Positions 57,892-64,000 of a DNA stretch of 64,000 nt are shown here, in pieces. The stretch's first letter is position 1. Every line of letters begins with the position of its first letter. The notes beneath the pieces were generated by a model. It searched no databases. It worked only from the letters and a program-made list of their open reading frames with translations, and was not told where the DNA came from. This stretch comes from an uncultured Prochlorococcus sp. (lineage in GTDB: Bacteria > Cyanobacteriota > Cyanobacteriia > PCC-6307 > Cyanobiaceae), in contig NZ_CACOFR010000003.1 of the NCBI RefSeq assembly GCF_902626525.1, positions 62,001-126,000 of the forward strand. Reading direction: 5' to 3'. The position numbers were made by a program, and so were the translations under genes.

Positions 57892-57905
57892 AGTACAAAT
57901 GTTTT
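57892..57905 (+). promoter_or_regulatory. LexA (SOS) box 2 abutting the lexA start
   Basis: AGTACAAATGTTTT is a second near-consensus copy (same RGTACAAATGTW core), 16 bases on from box 1 and ending one base before the start codon. Two boxes this close would allow cooperative binding and strong self-repression. Confidence 0.6.
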
Positions 57906-57906
57906 T

Positions 57907-58527
57907 ATGAATGAAGCGGTGAATAACAATCTAACTGATGCTCAGAACGAATTATTAGAGTGGATAAAAAACTACTTAAAAGATTTTCAACATAGTCCCT
58001 CTATTAGGCAAATGATGAATGCTATGGGTCTTAAATCTCCAGCTCCTATACAAAGTAGACTAAAACATTTGCAAGAGAAAGGTTATATTTCTTGGCAAGA
58101 AGGAAGAGCAAGGACTTTACAATTGGTTGATAGTTTTATTGGTAATGAAATTCCTGTTTTAGGATCAATTGCTGCAGGTGGTTTGATTGAATCATACTCA
58201 GATCTAAATGAGACACTTGATTTATCTGATGTATTAAGTAAAAAGGATATTTTTGCATTGACAGTCAATGGAGACTCAATGAAAGATGCTTTCATTACAG
58301 ATGGAGATATGGTTTTAATGGAACCTGTTTTTGAAAAAAATTACTTAAAAAATGGAACTATAGTAAGTGCGATGGTGCCAGGAACAGGAACCACTTTAAA
58401 ATATTTTTTTAAAAAAGATAATAAAATTGTTTTAGAAGCTGCTAACCCTAATTATGAGCCAATCATTCTTGATCCTAATGATGTATCTATTCAGGGAAGA
58501 TTACTAGCAGTATGGAGAAAATGTTAG
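57907..58527 (+). CDS. lexA: LexA repressor
   Basis: This 206-residue SOS repressor has an N-terminal winged helix (SPSIRQMMNAMGLKSPAPIQSRLKHL). Its C-terminal S24 peptidase has an intact self-cleavage system: cleavage bond Ala90-Gly91 in SIAAGGLIES, Ser124 in NGDSMKDAF and Lys165 in TTLKYFFKK. It should therefore be cleaved with RecA like classical LexA, unlike some cyanobacterial LexA proteins that have lost these residues. Two boxes upstream fit autoregulation. It is flanked by convergent polysaccharide genes. Confidence 0.95.
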   Translation: MNEAVNNNLTDAQNELLEWIKNYLKDFQHSPSIRQMMNAMGLKSPAPIQSRLKHLQEKGYISWQEGRARTLQLVDSFIGNEIPVLGSIAAGGLIESYSDLNETLDLSDVLSKKDIFALTVNGDSMKDAFITDGDMVLMEPVFEKNYLKNGTIVSAMVPGTGTTLKYFFKKDNKIVLEAANPNYEPIILDPNDVSIQGRLLAVWRKC

Positions 58528-58531
58528 AAAT

Positions 58532-59626
58532 TCAATCTTTACTAAAAGATATTTCATATCCCTTTTTTTTCAACAAGGATTCTTTCTTAGCCAACTCTAA
58601 ATCAGACTTAATCATATCTGATACTAATTCTTCTAATGTTGTCTTAGGTGACCATCCTAGTTTTTGATTTGCTTTATTAGCATCACCTAATAGTGAATTA
58701 ACCTCACAAGGTCTAAAATATTTTTCATCTATCTTTATTACTATTTCATTAGTATCTGCTCTTCTCCCGATTTCATTAATACCTTTACCTTCCCAAATAA
58801 TACCTCCCCATCCTAATTCCTTTGCAGATAGTTCGATGAATTTCCTTACACTTTCTTGTCTTCCTGTTGCTATGACGAAATCTTCAGGAGTTTCTTGTTG
58901 AAGCATTTCCCACTGTATCTCAACATAATCTTTTGCATGTCCCCAATCCCTAATGGAATCAATATTCCCCAAGTATAAATATTTGGTTAATTTTTGATCA
59001 ATTTGAGACAGTCCTCTAGTGATTTTTCTAGTAACAAATGTTTCTCCTCTCCTTGGACTTTCATGATTAAAAAGAATACCATTACATGCAAAAATTCCAT
59101 ATGACTCTCTATAGTTAACTGTTATCCAATAAGCATATAGTTTTGCCACTCCGTAAGGACTTCTTGGGTAAAAAGGTGTTTTTTCATTTTGAGGAGTTTC
59201 TTGTACAAGACCGTAAAGTTCAGAAGTACTTGCTTGATAAAATCTTGTTTTATCAACTAATTGAAGAATTCTTATCGCTTCAAGTATTCTTAGGCTGCCA
59301 AGTGCATCACTATTTGCTGTATATTCAGGAGTTTCAAAGCTAACTGCAACATGACTTTGAGCTCCAAGATTGTATATTTCATCAGGATTAATTTTTTGAA
59401 TAATATTCATTAAATTAATGCTGTCAGTAAGATCGCCATAGTGTAAGAGGAAGTTTGGATTTTTAATATGAGGATCTTGATATAGATGATCTATTCTTGC
59501 AGTATTAAATGAACTTGCCCGCCTTTTAATTCCATGAACTTCGTAATTTTTTTTTAATAGGAATTCGGCTAAATAACTTCCATCTTGGCCTGTTATCCCT
59601 GTAATTAAAGCAACCTTTTTTGCCAT
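58532..59626 (-). CDS. gmd: GDP-mannose 4,6-dehydratase
   Basis: Gmd begins conversion of GDP-mannose to GDP-fucose, GDP-rhamnose or related sugars. The NADP loop is [19 protein letters not shown] at the N-terminus. The catalytic Ser/Thr region is [11 protein letters not shown], and the YxxxK motif is in [15 protein letters not shown] 59626 ([10 protein letters not shown]) gives 364 residues; the upstream frame (to 59665) adds only an unlikely basic-hydrophobic lead. It lies four bases from lexA's stop, convergent. Confidence 0.95.
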   Translation of the reverse strand: MAKKVALITGITGQDGSYLAEFLLKKNYEVHGIKRRASSFNTARIDHLYQDPHIKNPNFLLHYGDLTDSINLMNIIQKINPDEIYNLGAQSHVAVSFETPEYTANSDALGSLRILEAIRILQLVDKTRFYQASTSELYGLVQETPQNEKTPFYPRSPYGVAKLYAYWITVNYRESYGIFACNGILFNHESPRRGETFVTRKITRGLSQIDQKLTKYLYLGNIDSIRDWGHAKDYVEIQWEMLQQETPEDFVIATGRQESVRKFIELSAKELGWGGIIWEGKGINEIGRRADTNEIVIKIDEKYFRPCEVNSLLGDANKANQKLGWSPKTTLEELVSDMIKSDLELAKKESLLKKKGYEISFSKD

Positions 59627-59756
59627 ATTAATCTTTAGTAGAAGTAGTTTACGATCAAGTATCAATCAAAAATTAATCAAATCATTTTTTAATAGTTTTA
59701 ACAAAACCAAACGATAATGCTCAATAAATTACTTTAAAAATTTTGTTTGATATATT

Positions 59757-60326
59757 TTACCAATACTTTATCTTATCCCCAAGACCTCTTCCAAATAGAG
59801 TTAAAAATAAATATTTAAAGTAGTTTTTTTGGTTATATTTTGAAATCATATATGAATCAGTTAATGCTAGTTTCTTGGGATTAGACATATCAATACCTTT
59901 AACTTGTGCTAAGCCAGTAATACCAGGCTTTACTAGAAAAACATTTGATTCCTCCCTTAGTGAAATTAACTCTAATTGATTAAATAAGCATGGCCTCGGA
60001 CCAACTAAACTCATGTCTCCTTTAATAACATTTATAAGTTGTGGTAACTCATCTATTTTCAATGTTCTTATTACTCTTCCAAATCTAGTAATTGACTCTT
60101 TATGCACTAAATGTGAAGCCAATGAAGGGGTATTTACTTTCATTGTGCGGAATTTTATCAAGTCGAATGGAATTTGATCTTTACCAACTCTTTTTTGTAT
60201 AAAAATGGGTTGTTTAGATTCCATTAAACATAAAATAAATACAAAAATAAAAATTGGAGCCAAAATTATTAAAATAGTAAATGCTATAAAAATATCGTAG
60301 ATTCTAATTATTTTATAAATACTCAA
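59757..60326 (-). CDS. Undecaprenyl-phosphate sugar transferase (initiating glycosyltransferase)
   Basis: This 189-residue protein of the bacterial sugar transferase family (PF02397-like) attaches the first sugar phosphate to the lipid carrier for an O-antigen or exopolysaccharide. It has one N-terminal membrane segment (about 10-33) and the cytoplasmic motifs PIFIQKRVGKDQIPFDLIKFRTMK and KIDELPQLINVIKGDMSLVGPRP. The short form lacks the extra N-terminal helices of WcaJ-type enzymes, resembling PglC and WecP. The start is a TTG. It is followed by the CapD-type gene on the same strand. Confidence 0.88.
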   Translation of the reverse strand: MSIYKIIRIYDIFIAFTILIILAPIFIFVFILCLMESKQPIFIQKRVGKDQIPFDLIKFRTMKVNTPSLASHLVHKESITRFGRVIRTLKIDELPQLINVIKGDMSLVGPRPCLFNQLELISLREESNVFLVKPGITGLAQVKGIDMSNPKKLALTDSYMISKYNQKNYFKYLFLTLFGRGLGDKIKYW

Positions 60327-60359
60327 AATGGAAAAATTTATTTAATAATACTATATTTT

Positions 60360-62294
60360 TTAATCATTTTTCATAAATGTATGATCAACAATTTTGCTAT
60401 TAGGGTAATAATCTATTACAACTTTTTTTAGTTTTTTACGAATATTTTCTAAATCATTTTCCATAATTATTTCTTTAAGAGAATTAATTTCTTTTTCTAG
60501 TTTGGAATACTCTATGAATGGCTCTTCAGATCTGAAAATTTTTGGATGCTTTGTTTTACCGGGATTTGAAGATAATAACAACTCCTCATATAATTTTTCT
60601 CCAGGTCTTAGGCCAGTTATTTGGATTTCAATATCACCTTTTTTATTCAATTTATCTTTTATGGATAATCCAGATAATTCAACCATTCTTACTGCAAGAT
60701 CATATATTTTTATGGGCTGACCCATATCTAATATAAAAACATCACCACCTTTTGCTAAAGCACCAGCTTGGATCACTAATTGAGCAGCTTCAGTAATAGT
60801 CATAAAGTATCTTGTTATTTCTTGATGAGTAAGTGTCAAAGGGCCACCTTTTTTTATTTGATCTCTAAATTTTGGTATTACAGAGCCTGAAGAATCTAAA
60901 ACATTTCCAAAACGCACTATGGAAAATTTTGTTTTGTTATTTTCAATATTTGATTGATGGTATTTTCTATTTAAAGCTTGAAGACTAAGTTCTGCTAGTC
61001 TTTTTGTGGCTCCCATTATGTTAGTTGGTCTTACTGCTTTATCAGTAGATATAAATACGAAGTTAGATACTTTATTAATATATGCCAATTTTGCTAATTC
61101 AAAAGTTCCTAATGCGTTATTCTTTAATCCTTCTATGAGGTTATATTCAACAATTGGGACGTGTTTATATGCTGCTGCATGATAAATTGTTGCTGGTTTC
61201 CATATGGAGATTATTTCTTCCATTCTTCTTTTATCTTGCACAGAACCTATCAATGGAAGAATTTCTATTTCAGAAGACTTAATCTGTTCAAGTTCATAAT
61301 GAATTGTGTAGAGTGCATATTCACTTATTTCTACTAGGAGTAATTTTCGAGGTTTAAATCTTATGATTTGCCTACACAATTCACTTCCGATTGACCCCCC
61401 AGATCCTGTTACCAAGATTGTTTTATCGAATATGTTTTTTTTCATGAGTGATTGGAATGGTTCAACCTCAACTCTATCCAGTAAGTCATCTATATCTAAA
61501 TCAACAAATTCAGTTATCAATCTTTCCCCCTTTGCAATTTCAGATATCTCAGGGATGCTTCTAATAGCGATTTTATGTTTTGTTAGATTTCGTATAATTT
61601 TAGTTCTTTGTTTTTTTGGAATACTTGGCAAAGCAAGCAGTATTAATGAGATATCTTTTTTTAAAATTAATTTACTAATATCATTTGGAGAGTAAATTAA
61701 TTTCCCGTCTATTCTGCATCCTTGTTGACTTAAGTCATCATCAATAAAACCTTTTAATGAAATATCTGTATTTTCTTGCATTGCTCTTACTAACTGTCTA
61801 CCTGCTTTACCGGAACCATAAACTAAAGCATTTACGACATCATCTTTGGCGTAATGATCATTGTTTAATTTTCTTAAAATATATCTTGCTAGAAGTCTCC
61901 ATGCGCAAATTAAAACTAGCAATAATAAGGGTTGAATTATTCCAAGAGTTCTTGGGATCCCTTTTATGCCTATGAAACTTATTAATAAAGTGTAGAAGAG
62001 GCTATAAGAAAAAATAGCCCTTGAAACTGTTAATAATGAATTAATTCCTGAATACCTAAATATGGTTTTATAAAGACCAAAAAAATAAAAAATTGGATAA
62101 GAAATTGAAATAGATAATATGAGAGCAGTTAAACCTCTCTCTGAAAGCGAAATGAAATTTCCAAGTCTTAAATAATAAGCTACCCAAACTGAAAAAATTG
62201 AGCAAGCAAAATCAATAGAAATTCCAAAAAGTGTTTTTACTGATCTTGGTTGAGAAGGTATTGTATTTAATAATTTTTGAAGATCAAAAAACAT
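60360..62294 (-). CDS. Membrane-bound nucleotide-sugar 4,6-dehydratase (CapD/WbpM/PglF type)
   Basis: This enzyme makes the keto-sugar precursor of surface polysaccharides. About four membrane helices lead. Then come a CoA-binding-like Rossmann domain (NALVYGSGKAGRQLVRAM) and the catalytic SDR domain (ILVTGSGGSIGSELCRQI, FVFISTDKAVRPTNIMGATKR). In this family Met replaces the usual catalytic Tyr (NIMGATK). The C-terminal GLRPGEKLYEELL is conserved. Its 644 residues are normal for the long form. It lies just upstream of the sugar transferase gene. Confidence 0.93.
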   Translation of the reverse strand: MFFDLQKLLNTIPSQPRSVKTLFGISIDFACSIFSVWVAYYLRLGNFISLSERGLTALILSISISYPIFYFFGLYKTIFRYSGINSLLTVSRAIFSYSLFYTLLISFIGIKGIPRTLGIIQPLLLLVLICAWRLLARYILRKLNNDHYAKDDVVNALVYGSGKAGRQLVRAMQENTDISLKGFIDDDLSQQGCRIDGKLIYSPNDISKLILKKDISLILLALPSIPKKQRTKIIRNLTKHKIAIRSIPEISEIAKGERLITEFVDLDIDDLLDRVEVEPFQSLMKKNIFDKTILVTGSGGSIGSELCRQIIRFKPRKLLLVEISEYALYTIHYELEQIKSSEIEILPLIGSVQDKRRMEEIISIWKPATIYHAAAYKHVPIVEYNLIEGLKNNALGTFELAKLAYINKVSNFVFISTDKAVRPTNIMGATKRLAELSLQALNRKYHQSNIENNKTKFSIVRFGNVLDSSGSVIPKFRDQIKKGGPLTLTHQEITRYFMTITEAAQLVIQAGALAKGGDVFILDMGQPIKIYDLAVRMVELSGLSIKDKLNKKGDIEIQITGLRPGEKLYEELLLSSNPGKTKHPKIFRSEEPFIEYSKLEKEINSLKEIIMENDLENIRKKLKKVVIDYYPNSKIVDHTFMKND

Positions 62295-62486
62295 ATTATT
62301 TTAAAAAATTAAAATAACTCAGATTTTAATAAATTAAAGAAATTTTTAAAAAATCCAATCTTTATAAAGATTAAGCTAATAATAATTTCTCATTATAAAA
62401 CATGAAACAATAATTTAATTTAATTTGATTAATAATAAAGAAGATTTTATTTAATACATTCAATAACCAAAATATTTACAAGGTTT
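62295..62486. other. 192-bp AT-rich gap between CapD-type and EpsG-type genes
   Basis: No gene, tRNA or terminator is visible. The composition is extremely AT-rich. It may be a junction of an inserted surface-sugar cassette, but no repeat or recombination site was seen. Confidence 0.4.
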
Positions 62487-63587
62487 TTAAAAATTCAAAA
62501 TTATATTTTTGTATGGTAGCCAACAATAGGCGTGATAAGCATTTTGAAACCAAAAGGCTAAACTTATAAAACATAAGAAAACTAAAGAATAAGTAACATA
62601 TTTACTTTTAATTTTCACTATATCTGCATCCGGTAAGAAAGATAAAATATAAATGCTTATTGGAAAGCAATAAAGTAGAAATCTATATGCAAAAATAGTA
62701 TTAAAAATGATAAGAAAAAATAAGAAAATCTCAAAAATAAAAAAGAAAATTATTATTCTTTTTAAGAATTTATTAAATTTAAATTTTGAAATATTTTTAA
62801 GATAAATAGTAATTGGTAAAAAATTAATAATCCAAATAAATATTGCACTTTTTGCTTCGTTATAAGAGTTAGAATTTTTTATATATGCAAAAATTTTGTA
62901 AAAAACAGATTCATAATTAAAATAAGTCAAAACTAGTAAAATTGTTCCAAAGATTAATGTAAAAAATATTTTTGATCTTTTTTTTTCAAAAGAATCTACA
63001 AAAATTAATAAAAGACTGCTAAAAATTATTGCTGAAAAATGAAATAAGGAAGAAAAAATATTAAATAATAGGAATTTATTAAAACTTTTGTTAGAAATAA
63101 ATATTATACAAAGCATTAAAAACGAAATTGCTATCGATTGTCTTATTAGACCCATTCCAACTACAACAAAAAAATAAGGATACGAAATAGTTAATGCTAA
63201 ATAAGGTCTTTTTAATTGTCGGCAAAAAATAAATAAAGGAGCTGTAAAAAAAATTGAGAGAAAAAAAATTATTATGTGAAAGTTAAATTTATAAGAAAGT
63301 ATTTTAATAATTAATGTATAACCAATATCATAAATTTGATTGCCAAGATGTTTAATATTATTTTGTATGAATAAAGTATTCCAACTTTTTGTATTAATTG
63401 ATGTAAAATTTTCAAAATATCCATCCCAGTCACAACCTATCTCATTTCTAAATCCTATAAAAAAAGAAAGAAATAAAAAAGTTAAAAAATAAATATATTT
63501 ATTTTTTATGAGCGATATTCTATTTTCACTACTTTCTAAAAAAGTTAAGCATGATAAAAAGATTAAAGGTATAGAGTAAATGATCAT
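62487..63587 (-). CDS. EpsG-like polysaccharide polymerase (multi-pass membrane protein)
   Basis: The 366-residue protein has about nine to ten membrane helices with the opening IPLIFLSCLTFLESSENRISL and the loop FLSFFIGFRNEIGCDWDGYFE. This Arg-Gly/Asn-Cys-Asp-Trp pattern is typical of the EpsG family (Wzy-like polymerases). It is followed by LTISYPYFFVVVGMGLIRQSIAISFLML. Such proteins polymerise repeat units of exopolysaccharide or O-antigen. It overlaps the upstream glycosyltransferase by four bases (ATGA). The very AT-rich codon use suggests variable-island DNA. Confidence 0.8.
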   Translation of the reverse strand: MIIYSIPLIFLSCLTFLESSENRISLIKNKYIYFLTFLFLSFFIGFRNEIGCDWDGYFENFTSINTKSWNTLFIQNNIKHLGNQIYDIGYTLIIKILSYKFNFHIIIFFLSIFFTAPLFIFCRQLKRPYLALTISYPYFFVVVGMGLIRQSIAISFLMLCIIFISNKSFNKFLLFNIFSSLFHFSAIIFSSLLLIFVDSFEKKRSKIFFTLIFGTILLVLTYFNYESVFYKIFAYIKNSNSYNEAKSAIFIWIINFLPITIYLKNISKFKFNKFLKRIIIFFFIFEIFLFFLIIFNTIFAYRFLLYCFPISIYILSFLPDADIVKIKSKYVTYSLVFLCFISLAFWFQNAYHAYCWLPYKNIILNF

Positions 63588-64000
63588 ATATTGTAGAGAT
63601 TTAATATTTGATCATTAATAATATTTGTTTTGAATTTCTTTTTTACTACTTTTCTTGCGTTAATACCGTAGCTAATAGCAAGATCTTGATTTTCTAAAAA
63701 TTTTTTTATAGCGTTTTTTAGATTATTTTCATCTTTTACTGAGATTAACAACCCAGAGTAATTATTTATGATTATGTCATTACACCCAGGAACATTTGTT
63801 GTAATAATAGGTAAATTCATTGAGGAGGCCTCAAGAAGTGATTTCGATAATCCTTCTCTCCAAGAAGGAAGAACGACTATATCCATTTTTTTATAAACTT
63901 CTAGCATATTGTTTGATTTCCCTATGAAGTTAATATTTTTGTTCTTAATGATTTCATCAAAATTTCTCTTACTAAGATAGCTTTTATTTTGAAAATCAAT
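63584..64000 (-). CDS. Glycosyltransferase family 4, C-terminal part, cut by window edge
   Basis: The visible 138 residues are the C-terminal Rossmann domain of a GT-B enzyme. The key motif is VVLPSWREGLSKSLLEASSMNLPIITTNVPGCNDII, with the E-x7-E site that contacts the donor sugar nucleotide. LENQDLAISYGINARKVVKKKF follows, as usual for GT4. The frame is open across the right edge, so the protein starts outside the window. Its stop overlaps the EpsG-like gene, so the two are coupled. Confidence 0.9.
   Translation of the reverse strand: MDFQNKSYLSKRNFDEIIKNKNINFIGKSNNMLEVYKKMDIVVLPSWREGLSKSLLEASSMNLPIITTNVPGCNDIIINNYSGLLISVKDENNLKNAIKKFLENQDLAISYGINARKVVKKKFKTNIINDQILNLYNI

Noticed and set aside
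1-64000. CRISPR array, insertion sequence, prophage or rRNA
   Set aside because: No regular spaced repeats, transposase, integrase, phage structural genes or rRNA sequence were seen in the window.

Overview
The window is a dense, very AT-rich cyanobacterial chromosome segment. It looks like a high-light-adapted Prochlorococcus marinus, although no strain can be named from the sequence alone. Supporting signs are a small high-light-inducible (Hli) protein, the paired clpR/clpP3 genes, a nickel superoxide dismutase with its maturation protease and a putative Ni transporter, an ARC6/Ftn2 division gene, a CpmA/LarB homolog, a streamlined layout with many 1-40 bp overlaps, and two boxes close to the cyanobacterial LexA consensus in front of lexA.

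Layout. 1-4.9 kb: the 5' end of a glycogen debranching enzyme (glgX), a long non-coding gap with an unusually GC-rich patch, the nucleoid protein HU, four small unknown genes, an Hli protein, cobD and ilvC. 4.9-15 kb: clpR-clpP3, a membrane PIN/TRAM protein, hemW, panB, the SRP RNA (ffs), then a wall/division block read leftwards (miaB-ddl-136 aa protein-ftsQ-ftsZ) and tRNA-His. 15-27 kb: a cytosine-deaminase-like amidohydrolase, a GlcD-like flavoprotein, folC, argD, tRNA-Leu(CAA), two tiny overlapping membrane ORFs, murA, a SpoU methyltransferase, lpdA, trpC and the nickel locus (NicO transporter, sodX, sodN). 27-44 kb: an FKBP isomerase, lnt, mnmA, the NAD(P)HX repair enzyme, a group 2 sigma factor, pdhA, ftn2, ffh-rpsP-phoH, a BI-1 protein, and a tightly packed chain era-trmD/ispF-TIGR03792-larB. 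In that chain TrmD and IspF are one continuous reading frame.

44-56 kb: thiE-thiS, ribF, surE, pheS, nadK, cobL, two small cyanobacterial genes followed by ribD, then ftsH and argF. 56-64 kb: a surface-polysaccharide block (manC, gmd, an initiating sugar transferase, a CapD-type dehydratase, an EpsG-like polymerase and a glycosyltransferase cut by the window edge), with lexA inserted between manC and gmd. The last genes, from about 59.7 kb, are the most AT-rich and look like the edge of a variable cell-surface island.

Most of the window is core metabolism. The points most worth a second look are the TrmD-IspF fusion, two genes (sodX and the SpoU methyltransferase) whose conserved N-termini lie upstream of any ATG/GTG/TTG, the pair of coupled small membrane ORFs behind a 22-bp palindrome near 20.5 kb, and the GC-rich hairpin region upstream of hup.
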